Below are positions 30,013 through 38,302 of a stretch of DNA of 64,000 nucleotides, in pieces. The notes beneath the pieces were generated by a model. It did no database searches and was not told the DNA's origin. It saw only the letters and a list, made by a program, of their open reading frames with translations. Both the position numbers and the translations under genes were made by a program. Every line of letters starts with the position of its first letter. Position 1 is the first letter of the stretch. The stretch comes from a virus: IMG/VR virus record IMGVR_UViG_3300047157_000068, positions 51,837-115,836 of that record. One strand, 5' to 3'.

Positions 30013-30100
30013 AACAGTAGAAGCAGCAGCTAGAGCTTTAGGTATTACATCAAGAACTTTACATACATTTAAAGATAAACTTAAAAATAGAAAAGAATGA
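29954..30100 (+). CDS. Fis-type helix-turn-helix micro-protein, 48 residues
   Basis: METLIQMRERVMTLALKKHK followed by TVEAAARALGITSRTLHTFK, DKLKNRKE. The second part is a textbook Fis/NtrC C-terminal HTH (T-V-x-x-A-A-R-x-L-G-I-T-x-R-T-L). At 48 residues it is little more than the DNA-binding helix pair. It ends in an ATGA overlap with the DNA polymerase gene, so it may regulate or be co-produced with it. Confidence 0.6.
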   Translation: METLIQMRERVMTLALKKHKTVEAAARALGITSRTLHTFKDKLKNRKE

Positions 30101-32088
30101 AGCATTGGGTAATGGACTATGAAACTTTATCTAATTGTTTCACCGGGGTATTTGAACACTATAAGACTACAGAAACAAAAGTCTTTGTTATTCATGACCT
30201 GCGTAATGATTTAGATGAGTTCATTAGTTTCTTAGAAGAAAACTTTAATAATAAAGAGTGGCATATATCCTATAATGGATTGGCCTTTGATGCTCAAGTC
30301 ACTCACTATATAATAGATAACCATATTGATTGGTCAGATCTTAGTGGTTGTGAGATTGCTAGTATTATTTATAGATATGCCCAACGTTGTATTCAGAAAT
30401 CTAACAATAAAGAATTCAGTGATTACCCACAATGGAAGATGATAATTGGTCAAATAGACATATTTAAACTTCATCATTGGGATAATCCAGCTAAGCGTTC
30501 AAGTCTTAAGTGGATTCAGTATAGCATGGATTGGGAAAACATCCTTGACATGCCTATTCATCATGAGACAGAGATAACTAAACAAGAAGAAATAGATACT
30601 ATACTTGAATATTGTATTAATGATGTAAGATCTACTAAAGAAATTTATAATAGATCTAAGTCACAGGTTGGTTTAAGAAAAGAACTGACCCAGACTTATA
30701 ACATTAATCTGTTTAGTGCTTCTGAGCCCCGTATTAGTAAAGAACTTTTTGGATTTTATTTATCAGAAAAACTTAATATACAAAAGAGGGACCTAAAACA
30801 AATGAGAACTCATAGAACTGTAATTAAAGTTGATGATATTATATTACCATACATCTCGTTTACATCTCCTGAGTTTAAAACATTACATGATAGGTTTAAA
30901 TCTCTTGAGATAGATGCAACAAGATTAAAAGGTAGTTTTAAATATCATATTAATTACAAAGATGTGAAGACTCACTTTGGTTTAGGAGGTGCACACGGTG
31001 CTGCTGCTAAAGGAGTTTATGAAAGCTCAGATGATATGATCATTATGTCTTCGGATGTAACTAGTTTTTATCCTAATCTAGCTATTAAAAACAAGTGGTC
31101 TCCTGCGCATTTTCCAGTTGACCAGTTTTGTGATCAGTATGAGTGGTTCTTTGAGGAGCGTAAGAAGATACCTAAGAGCAATCCAATGAATTATGTATAC
31201 AAGATTATACTTAATTCTACTTTTGGTCTTAGTAATGATGTAAACAGCTTCTTTTATGACCCTGAGTTGTGTATGAGAATTACAATTAACGGTCAACTAA
31301 CGTTGATGATGTTGTATGAACAAATAATGGAGCGTATACCGGGTGCTGTTGCTTTATTACAAAACACAGATGGTGTAGAAACTATTATACCTAGGGAGCA
31401 CTATGATTTATATATGCAAATATGTGAAGAATGGGAAAATGCTACAAGTTTAAACTTAGAACATGATGAATATCAAAAGCTTGTTTTATCTGATGTAAAT
31501 AATTACATTGGTGTAAACAACTTTGTAAACGTTGACATTACTAAGTGGAGAGAAGTTAAACAAAGTCAGCCTCATTACCTATTTAAGGTTGAGAATGATA
31601 AATTTAGCTTTGCACCTGTTAAGCTTAAGGGTAGATTTGACTTTCATAATCTTCAATTGCATAAGAATAAGTCTAAGCTAGTGATCCCAAAGGCCATATA
31701 TCAATACTTTGTTAATGATGTGCTACCAGAAGATTACTTAGAAGAGAATAAAAATATTCTTGATTATTGTATAGGTGGTAAATCTAAAGGTGATTGGCAA
31801 CAAGTAGCCCGCAGTATATTAAACGGTGCTTATAATGAAGAGCCATTGCAGAAAATCAATAGATATTTTATATCTAAAGAAGGTGTAAAGATTATTAAAG
31901 TCAACAAGAATGATGGGCGTGAGATACAGTTAGAATCAGGTAGATGGTTGCAAACAGTCTTTAACAAGATGGAAGTTAAACCTAAATGGTCTGATTATAA
32001 TATAGATAAGTTATATTATCTTCAAGCTATTGAATCTGAGATAAATAGTATACTCTCTGTAAAAACAAATCAATTAAAATTATTTTAA
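30097..32088 (+). CDS. DNA polymerase, family B, with 3'-5' exonuclease
   Basis: 663 residues, compact for family B. Exonuclease motifs: ExoI VMDYETLS (D8, E10 region), ExoII SYNGLAFDAQ, ExoIII YCINDVRSTKEIY, so proofreading should work. Polymerase motifs: A SSDVTSFYPNLA (Asp 320), B LNSTFGLSND (Asn 373), C ALLQNTDGVETI (Asp 425). In motif C the first Asp of the canonical D-T-D is Asn, leaving N-T-D. This short PolB type is one of the two polymerase forms in crAss-like phages. The start overlaps the HTH micro-protein gene by 4 bases. Confidence 0.88.
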   Translation: MKHWVMDYETLSNCFTGVFEHYKTTETKVFVIHDLRNDLDEFISFLEENFNNKEWHISYNGLAFDAQVTHYIIDNHIDWSDLSGCEIASIIYRYAQRCIQKSNNKEFSDYPQWKMIIGQIDIFKLHHWDNPAKRSSLKWIQYSMDWENILDMPIHHETEITKQEEIDTILEYCINDVRSTKEIYNRSKSQVGLRKELTQTYNINLFSASEPRISKELFGFYLSEKLNIQKRDLKQMRTHRTVIKVDDIILPYISFTSPEFKTLHDRFKSLEIDATRLKGSFKYHINYKDVKTHFGLGGAHGAAAKGVYESSDDMIIMSSDVTSFYPNLAIKNKWSPAHFPVDQFCDQYEWFFEERKKIPKSNPMNYVYKIILNSTFGLSNDVNSFFYDPELCMRITINGQLTLMMLYEQIMERIPGAVALLQNTDGVETIIPREHYDLYMQICEEWENATSLNLEHDEYQKLVLSDVNNYIGVNNFVNVDITKWREVKQSQPHYLFKVENDKFSFAPVKLKGRFDFHNLQLHKNKSKLVIPKAIYQYFVNDVLPEDYLEENKNILDYCIGGKSKGDWQQVARSILNGAYNEEPLQKINRYFISKEGVKIIKVNKNDGREIQLESGRWLQTVFNKMEVKPKWSDYNIDKLYYLQAIESEINSILSVKTNQLKLF

Positions 32089-32092
32089 ACAT

Positions 32093-32437
32093 ATGGATTA
32101 TTTTGAATTAGAATGTGCAGTTGAAAGCTGGGCAGAAGAAAAAGGTATTTTAGAAAAAGCAACGCCAATGGCCCAAGCTTTAAAGACATTAGAAGAAACA
32201 ACTGAGCTCTGCACGGCTATCAATGCTGATGACCGTGAAGAGATCATTGATGCTATGGGTGATATTATGGTCACCCTGATTATTCAGGCTAAGATGCAAA
32301 ATGTATCTTTAGAGTATTGTCTTAAGTCAGCTTATAATGTAATTTCTAAACGTACCGGTAAAATGGTTAACGGTCAGTTTGTAAAAGATATAGATATTAT
32401 ATCTGGTACTGAGTCAGCTTACATAAAGAATGATTAA
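32093..32437 (+). CDS. MazG-like nucleotide pyrophosphohydrolase
   Basis: 114 residues. The all-alpha NTP-PPase signature is visible: ALKTLEETTELCTAINADDR then EEIIDAMGDIMVTLIIQAKM, i.e. the E-E-x-x-E...D-x-x-G-D metal sites. It would hydrolyse dNTP or NTP (or ppGpp-like signals in phage MazG) to the monophosphate and pyrophosphate. It is located just behind the polymerase gene and overlaps the next gene by 8 bases. Confidence 0.75.
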   Translation: MDYFELECAVESWAEEKGILEKATPMAQALKTLEETTELCTAINADDREEIIDAMGDIMVTLIIQAKMQNVSLEYCLKSAYNVISKRTGKMVNGQFVKDIDIISGTESAYIKND

Positions 32438-33263
32438 GGTACAAAGAACTAAGACCCTTGTAACTAAACCAAATAACAATAGTGCTAACTGCATAGCTCC
32501 CAATATTATCTACGGATGTTTTGGCGGCTGTGTAGATACCTATTGTTATATGTCTAGATATAATGGCAAAAGAGTCTTTGTTAATGAAAACGTTGACCAG
32601 ATCTTCCAGTCTGTAGTTAATTGGGAAAAATCTTACTATAAAGAACCTGATCAACAAGACCCTATATATACTATGGTAGATGTAGCATGCAATTCAGATT
32701 TAGTTCTAATGCAAAAACATATGCCTGAACCTTTAATTGATTACCTTAAACGTTATGATGATCATCCTCAGCTTAATAGCACTATGGCCACTAAGTATCC
32801 GGGGTTGTTGAAGCTTGACGTAAAAAAGTTCAACAAGCCTCCAAGAGTACGTGTAAGTCTTATGCCTCAAGCTTACTCTACGGTTTTAGAACCTAAGATG
32901 TCAAGTATTGAGAGCCGAATACATGACATTAACCGTCTAAAAGATTTAGGCTGGCAAGTTCATCTTAATTATAGCCCTTTAGTCTTTTATCCCGGTTGGA
33001 AAGAAGAGTATGATAAACTTTTTGCACAGGTAAAAGAACAGGCAGGCATAAATAAATGTGAAGTTATTGCACTTACTAATCATACTAATCAAATGGCCAA
33101 GGCATCACCAGAAGCTCAGGACATGATGAAGTATAGTTCAGAAGTAAAGAATCAAAGCGGTGTCATGAGATATCCTCTGATGCATAAAGGCCGGTTATTA
33201 AGAGAGTTTAAAGAGATATACAGTAAATATTTTCCTTTAAATACAATAAGATATATATTTTAA
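32430..33263 (+). CDS. Spore-photoproduct-lyase-like radical SAM protein
   Basis: 277 residues. The N-terminal cysteines, APNIIYGCFGGCVDTYCYMS, form a CX3CX4C cluster instead of the standard CX3CX2C of radical SAM enzymes. The body, IESRIHDINRLKDLGWQVHL and NYSPLVFYPGWKEEYDKL, strongly resembles the SplB family (E-R-I...L-x-x-x-G-W...P-x-x-x-x-x-G-W-x-x-x-Y). SplB repairs UV-induced thymine lesions, so a DNA-repair role for an AT-rich phage is reasonable but inferred. It overlaps the MazG-like gene by 8 bases. Confidence 0.65.
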   Translation: MIKVQRTKTLVTKPNNNSANCIAPNIIYGCFGGCVDTYCYMSRYNGKRVFVNENVDQIFQSVVNWEKSYYKEPDQQDPIYTMVDVACNSDLVLMQKHMPEPLIDYLKRYDDHPQLNSTMATKYPGLLKLDVKKFNKPPRVRVSLMPQAYSTVLEPKMSSIESRIHDINRLKDLGWQVHLNYSPLVFYPGWKEEYDKLFAQVKEQAGINKCEVIALTNHTNQMAKASPEAQDMMKYSSEVKNQSGVMRYPLMHKGRLLREFKEIYSKYFPLNTIRYIF

Positions 33264-33294
33264 TTTGCTGTGTCAGATTAATTTATTATATTTA
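33264..33294 (+). promoter_or_regulatory. Promoter TTTG-N19-TATATTTA
   Basis: TTTG (33264-33267) and TATATTTA (33287-33294) are spaced by 19 bases, the classic Bacteroidota promoter with the last G replaced by A. The ATG of the DUF932 gene follows 20 bases later. Confidence 0.6.
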
Positions 33295-33314
33295 CACTTT
33301 AAAAGTTTAATATT

Positions 33315-34196
33315 ATGGGACATAAAAAACCAACAGAGACCACAAGGTCTTATTTAGAGAATGCACCCTTACCTAATCATGGTAAGACATACACAGTTGT
33401 TACACACAAAGAGGTGATTGACAATACGTTAACTTTACTCAAGAAGAGTGGGTTCACAGTTCAAAGGGAAATATACAGAGCAAATACTAATGCTACAATT
33501 GCACAAGGTATTTATCATATTTACCCTAGTAGAAGCGTTGATGAAGATATCATTAATGAAACTGAATTAGGGATGATGTTTGCCTGGACTAATTCATATA
33601 ATAAACTTGTTAGATTCCAATGTGCTATTGGGGCCTATGTTAAGGTTTGTTATAACGGTATGGTTGCTGGAGATATGATGAATTTCAAAAGAAAACATAC
33701 TGGGACGGCAAATTTGGATTGCTCTATAAATATAGCTGATCAAGTTAAAAATGCTGAGAAGTATTATAAACGTATCATCAAAGATAGAGACGCTATGAAG
33801 AATGTTATTCTTACTGAAAGACAACAAGCTGAATTAGTAGGTAGAATGTTTGTACAGGAAGAACTTATAGATTCTCAACAAACATCTATTATTAAGGCTG
33901 AGCTAGCTAAACCATCATTTCACTATGGTACTGATGCTGAATCCTGCTGGACTTTTTATAATCATGTTACACATGCATTAAAGAAAGCACATCCACGCTA
34001 CTGGTTGCAAGACAGTCAAAATTTTCATGACTTTATTGTTGCAGAATGTTTAAATACATCTAAGCCAACCATAAAAAAAGAAGCTTTATTATCTGATAAA
34101 GTTATTGTAATGTCAGAATCAGTAGAAGAAGTGGTAGAAGTTGATGAAGATGTTACTGACACACAACTAATTGAAAATGTATTTCTAGATCAGTGA
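33315..34196 (+). CDS. DUF932 family protein
   Basis: 293 residues. The DUF932 pattern is clear: a G-x-I-Y-H-I-Y lead, then MFAWTNSYNKLVRFQCAIGA, YVKVCYNGMVAGDMMNFKRK and HTGTANLDCSI, with a helical, Gln/Lys-rich later part. Proteins with this domain are common on phages and plasmids, sometimes near anti-restriction genes, and have no proven activity. It has its own promoter. The acidic C-terminus (SVEEVVEVDEDVTDTQLIE) may be a docking tail. Confidence 0.75.
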   Translation: MGHKKPTETTRSYLENAPLPNHGKTYTVVTHKEVIDNTLTLLKKSGFTVQREIYRANTNATIAQGIYHIYPSRSVDEDIINETELGMMFAWTNSYNKLVRFQCAIGAYVKVCYNGMVAGDMMNFKRKHTGTANLDCSINIADQVKNAEKYYKRIIKDRDAMKNVILTERQQAELVGRMFVQEELIDSQQTSIIKAELAKPSFHYGTDAESCWTFYNHVTHALKKAHPRYWLQDSQNFHDFIVAECLNTSKPTIKKEALLSDKVIVMSESVEEVVEVDEDVTDTQLIENVFLDQ

Positions 34197-34267
34197 AGCT
34201 AATTGTTGCACTCATATTAGCTATACTCTTTTTATACATTAGTAGTCAAAACAAAATGAATAAATAG
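34193..34267 (+). CDS. Possible 24-residue membrane peptide (GTG start)
   Basis: A GTG overlaps the DUF932 stop (GTGA) and begins KLIVALILAILFLYISSQNK, a single hydrophobic helix. The same GTG-overlap arrangement occurs at 46936. Small and unproven. Confidence 0.3.
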   Translation: MKLIVALILAILFLYISSQNKMNK

Positions 34268-34346
34268 GAGATAACCAACCGGGGCCTGAGTTTTTGCATT
34301 CTTGGGCTCTGGCTCCTTATTTACTCCCTTTACAAAAGAATAACAC

Positions 34347-34538
34347 ATGAAGAAATTTCTAGAATTTGCTTTGATATGGTACAGTCAACAGATGGCTATA
34401 CCATTCTGGGTGATCGGACACGTACATTTAAGCGTAAACACATATAAAGACTTGCATGAAATCATAGCTAGCTTAGGATTGAACATTCTCGTAGCTGTTG
34501 GTTTTATAATAGACTATCGTAAAAATAAAGACAAATGA
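34347..34538 (+). CDS. Small membrane protein, 63 residues
   Basis: Two hydrophobic stretches (LEFALIWYSQQMAIPFWVIG; SLGLNILVAVGFIIDYRKNK) and a basic end, so probably a two-helix inner-membrane protein. It ends in an ATGA overlap with the next gene. The 80 bases upstream (34268-34346) hold a weak GC hairpin. Function unknown. Confidence 0.5.
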   Translation: MKKFLEFALIWYSQQMAIPFWVIGHVHLSVNTYKDLHEIIASLGLNILVAVGFIIDYRKNKDK

Positions 34539-34738
34539 AAAAAAAAGATAAAAGAATAGAAAAATACTCCAAACTTGGTATTAAATTTATACCCTGTGAT
34601 GAAGATAGTCAAACATATAATTGGCAAAGAACAAATAGGAAAGCAACCTCTCGTGCTTCTGATGGTCCTTGTGGAGCATATGAAGTTAGAAAGATTGAAG
34701 ACGTTATGGCTGAAAGAAGAAAAAGAAAAAAGAAATGA
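34535..34738 (+). CDS. Small basic protein, 67 residues
   Basis: Very Lys/Arg-rich at both ends (MKKKDKRIEKYSKLGIKFIP; EDVMAERRKRKKK), with a middle YNWQRTNRKATSRASDGPCG. It may bind nucleic acid. Coupled by ATGA overlaps to both neighbours. Not recognised. Confidence 0.5.
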   Translation: MKKKDKRIEKYSKLGIKFIPCDEDSQTYNWQRTNRKATSRASDGPCGAYEVRKIEDVMAERRKRKKK

Positions 34739-35049
34739 TTAAAAAAGAATGGCTATTTATGGACAAAGCTGAAAAAAGAAAAGAAAGACCAGTATTTACT
34801 GGTGTACTTAGATACTTCCCGGATGCTATTATGGAAATAGCTCGTGTATCCTTACAGGGAAACAAACAACATCATCCTGATAAACCTCTTCATTGGGATC
34901 GTAATAAGTCTAATGATGATTATGATGCATTAGCTAGACACTTAATTGATGCAGGTACAATTGATGATGATGGGATTCGTCACACCGCAAAGGTTGCTTG
35001 GCGTGCTCTTGCATGTTTACAAAAAGAACTAGAAGAAACTAAAGAATAA
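34735..35049 (+). CDS. dATP/dGTP diphosphohydrolase-like protein (DUF5664-like)
   Basis: 104 residues (or 96 from MDKAEKRKER at 34759). The phage family pattern is present: RYFPDAIMEIARVSLQGNKQ, then LHWDRNKSNDDYDALARHLI and a D-D-D-G-I-R-H-T-A-K-V-A-W-R-A-L end. It matches the R-H-x-x-A...H-x-x-x-x-x-W-x-x-L helical fold of DUF5664, described as a purine dNTP diphosphohydrolase. It ends the plus-strand block at a bidirectional terminator. Confidence 0.62.
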   Translation: MIKKEWLFMDKAEKRKERPVFTGVLRYFPDAIMEIARVSLQGNKQHHPDKPLHWDRNKSNDDYDALARHLIDAGTIDDDGIRHTAKVAWRALACLQKELEETKE

Positions 35050-35053
35050 AAAA

Positions 35054-35073
35054 AGCCCGGAATTAACCGGGCT
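35054..35073. terminator. Bidirectional terminator between converging blocks
   Basis: AGCCCGG-aattaa-CCGGGCT is a perfect 7-bp hairpin with an A run on the left and CTTT on the right, so it works in both directions between the replication block (ending 35049) and the fibre block (ending 35100 on the minus strand). Confidence 0.85.
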
Positions 35074-35099
35074 CTTTAGTTATTATATGGCCTTCTTAA

Positions 35100-38000
35100 T
35101 TAAATTCCTGTGTAACCATGATTAATTAGTGCCGTTCTTATTTGATTATACCAATAAGCACCTGGAGTTGCTGGAACATTATTTAAATCACTTCTCCATC
35201 TTAAACGTATAGGCGCACCTGTTGACCAAGCTGTCATTTGTTGGAATTGTGCTGAACTATATCCTGCAAATGTTGCAGCTGGAGGTGTAAATTCTGTACC
35301 GTTAATACCAAATGGTAATAAACCTCCTCCATCTGTACCTGCATTTCCTCCATCAGCAACTAATGGTGCTAAATCTGGAGTTGCACCATTTACTTGGAAG
35401 AAAGTAGATCTATATATTGAATTATTACCTGCTGCTGCTTCAACTGTATTTATAAAGTTTACAACTGAGTTAACATCTGTATTAAGATTAGCAACCATAG
35501 AATTCTGTCTATCTGCCCATCTTCCATTACCTACACCATTAAGACCATAGTTATCAGATTCATCTGCAAAACATAAGAACATTAAGTTATCTGCATCTGG
35601 AAAATATCCGCCTGTTCCTATTGTTGTACCTTGACCTCTATTATTCATCATATCAATTTGCCTTTCTGCTGCAGAATGACCCCAATAAAGATGAGAATCA
35701 TACATGTCTTGTCCATTAGTAGCTGGATTAGGCGTTACACCTCCTGCAATTTCCTGTGCTAAAGTTTGACCTACAGCATAAAAATCTTGTAATAAGTTTC
35801 TTAAGTTATTAGGATCTTGATAATCTGCAAGTACCATTGCATCAGTTAATGAAAATGTAATTATATCTCCATTATTAGTGTTTTGTAATGTTTGAATACC
35901 CGTTGTTGCATCTACTAAGAATATATCAGGATTACCAATATTTGCAGTTCCTACTATAGTATTAGGAGGAATTCCACTACCTGTTACTGACATACCCGCC
36001 CTAATCAATAAGTAAGATTTGCTAGTCAGACCATTTGGATTAGATACAAGTCCTGTATTTACACCATTAGATAGTCTTAGCTGATCTGTACCTGTAAACT
36101 GACCGGTTGATTGTGTATAAAAAACAGGAACACTTGATATTTGTGATGTTTGAAATATTGTACTATTCATAGATCCTGAAGTGTCATGCCAAGTAACAAA
36201 GTAAGTATCTTTAGTTACTGCTAAACCACCAATTGTAAATGTTTGTGTGTCTACTAGACCATCTGGATCTTCAACAATCATTTGAACTACATAATTTCCA
36301 CCTGCTGCAGGATAAGTTCCTGATAATGTTCCAGTACAATCATTATTATTTACAAAAGATAACCAACTTGATCCAGCTGCAGGGAATATTTCAACTCCGT
36401 CAACTGTAATTGTATAAGTTAAATCAGTACATGGATGATCTGGATCTGTTGTTGTCCAGTTATATGTCCATACATCATTACCTGTTAAATTAGGATATGT
36501 ATTTGCAGTTACAGGATCGGTAGATGTCCACAATGGTGGCTCTACTACGCTGTTAACTACTATATTAATAGTAGAAATATTAGATGTACAATACCCATCA
36601 AATACTTGAAATTGAAAGCTTGTTGTACCATACCAGTTAGCATCTGGTGTAAATAAAAATGAACCTGTTCCCGTATCATAAGAGAATACTCCATTTGACG
36701 GTCCTGGCCCTACTAATTGAAAAAGATTACCATATCCACCATAACCGTCATCAATAACAACCATAGTGTTAGTTAAACTTGTATCTTCATCTATAATATA
36801 TGTTGCTCCTGCTGTTACAGGGCATGTATTTTCAGAATAAAGTTTACAACATGACTCCCAATATAATACTGAGTTTGCTGCATCAACATCATAATAATGA
36901 TATTTTATTTTAATTGACTCACCATATAGTAATTCACTAGTTTTGTATCCTAACTGAGGTATTGTTGGTTCATACCAAGAAACTCTATTAGTTACATTTG
37001 CTAAACCGTTAGCCCAATTACCAAATCTTATTGCTCCATCTGGAAGAAGAGACCCTGTTTGAGCATTTTCTGCTATAACTACTCCTGTCATACCATCTTC
37101 TAATGGTGTCATTCCTTTTATAATTCTATAAGATGCAGAAGCTGTTTCTTCTAAATTTATAAAGGCGTTTCTATATCCTGATACTTGATCCCAATCAGCA
37201 GTTTGACTCATTGGAAGAGTATCAAAACCTACTGCAGGTACAATTGTAGATACATCTCTAAATTTAACTTCATTAGATGAACCTGTATCTCTTACTAATA
37301 CTTCAGTAAGAGTGTCATCTTGCGCTACTGTATCTAAAAATAATTCTTTTGTTTGTACTAACTGGCCATCATTAGTAATCTTAGTAGCAGGAGTACCTGA
37401 ATCACCATCTTGTATTAATAAAGAACAACCCAATGTATTAGAGTTAGGTGTCCATAATGGTATTCTATAAATATCACATTGCTCTCCTACAATTGCTGCA
37501 GGATTGTCTTCCCAAGAAAAAGTTACTCCATCAGAAATAAGAATCTGATCTGCTGTTCCAATAGGTAACTCTTGTTTTAAATTGTTTACATTTCCTTGCC
37601 ATAGACTTCCATAAGTTAAAGCTTCTACAACATCATCATCTGACCATATTACTCTTCCGTCACCTAAACCTACAAGAACTTGAGATAGTTGACCTACATT
37701 TCCTTGTGAATCGGTTATTGGTCCATTAAGTACAATATTAGAGTTAAGTGTTGTAGTTGTAGGAGGTACTGTAGCCATAGTTAAACTACCGTGCTGAGCA
37801 TTTACTAATGCAGTAAATGTAACTCCATCCATTGTGAAATTTGGATCATCTTCTAATACACCTCCAGGACCAACTATAACTATACGGTCTTCTGTTAGTG
37901 TTGGAGTTGTTATTGTACCCTCTACATATAAATCACCTGCTATATTTATAGTATCACCTATAGCGTTTTGTGTTATAATAGAATCCATTAAAGTATCCCA

Positions 38001-38273
38001 TGCACATGACCCTTCAGGTGTAGTATAAACAGGAACAAAACCAAGTTTACCTTCACCCGGTTTTGTTCTGGTTAAGTTTTCTGTTGCTTCACAAACTAGA
38101 TCTCCCCACTTTACTACAAAAGGTTCCATCTTAGGGTTATAAGCAGCACCAGTATTTAAATTACTAGTGTGATAAAGCTTACCAAACTCAAAATGATCTC
38201 TCATTTTGTCTAGTTTCTTTTTCTTTTTATTCCTTTTTAATAGTCCTAAGACCTCTTGTATATAAACACTCAT
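35100..38273 (-). CDS. Virion fibre/appendage protein with a C-terminal VWA domain
   Basis: 1,057 residues, last of the minus-strand structural genes. It begins with a short amphipathic, Lys-rich peptide (MSVYIQEVLGLLKRNKKKKK) shared in pattern with the two other fibre proteins. A beta-rich, Asn/Thr/Gly-rich shaft runs to about residue 480. Ig/cadherin-like parts (PDANWYGTTSFQFQVFDGYC; TVDGVEIFPAAGSSWLSFVN) lie around 490-690. From about 690 a von Willebrand A-type domain begins with the MIDAS motif WHDTSGSMNST (Asp about 697). This suggests a host-binding tip that uses metal-dependent adhesion. The binding target is unknown. Confidence 0.7.
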   Translation of the reverse strand: MSVYIQEVLGLLKRNKKKKKLDKMRDHFEFGKLYHTSNLNTGAAYNPKMEPFVVKWGDLVCEATENLTRTKPGEGKLGFVPVYTTPEGSCAWDTLMDSIITQNAIGDTINIAGDLYVEGTITTPTLTEDRIVIVGPGGVLEDDPNFTMDGVTFTALVNAQHGSLTMATVPPTTTTLNSNIVLNGPITDSQGNVGQLSQVLVGLGDGRVIWSDDDVVEALTYGSLWQGNVNNLKQELPIGTADQILISDGVTFSWEDNPAAIVGEQCDIYRIPLWTPNSNTLGCSLLIQDGDSGTPATKITNDGQLVQTKELFLDTVAQDDTLTEVLVRDTGSSNEVKFRDVSTIVPAVGFDTLPMSQTADWDQVSGYRNAFINLEETASASYRIIKGMTPLEDGMTGVVIAENAQTGSLLPDGAIRFGNWANGLANVTNRVSWYEPTIPQLGYKTSELLYGESIKIKYHYYDVDAANSVLYWESCCKLYSENTCPVTAGATYIIDEDTSLTNTMVVIDDGYGGYGNLFQLVGPGPSNGVFSYDTGTGSFLFTPDANWYGTTSFQFQVFDGYCTSNISTINIVVNSVVEPPLWTSTDPVTANTYPNLTGNDVWTYNWTTTDPDHPCTDLTYTITVDGVEIFPAAGSSWLSFVNNNDCTGTLSGTYPAAGGNYVVQMIVEDPDGLVDTQTFTIGGLAVTKDTYFVTWHDTSGSMNSTIFQTSQISSVPVFYTQSTGQFTGTDQLRLSNGVNTGLVSNPNGLTSKSYLLIRAGMSVTGSGIPPNTIVGTANIGNPDIFLVDATTGIQTLQNTNNGDIITFSLTDAMVLADYQDPNNLRNLLQDFYAVGQTLAQEIAGGVTPNPATNGQDMYDSHLYWGHSAAERQIDMMNNRGQGTTIGTGGYFPDADNLMFLCFADESDNYGLNGVGNGRWADRQNSMVANLNTDVNSVVNFINTVEAAAGNNSIYRSTFFQVNGATPDLAPLVADGGNAGTDGGGLLPFGINGTEFTPPAATFAGYSSAQFQQMTAWSTGAPIRLRWRSDLNNVPATPGAYWYNQIRTALINHGYTGI

Positions 38274-38302
38274 TGTTTTTTATTTTATTGTTTATTTTTT
38301 AT

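Noticed and set aside
34268-34330. GGGGCC...GGCTCC hairpin before the 34347 gene as a terminator
   Set aside because: Only six pairs with one wobble, a long loop and no following T tract; too weak to call.
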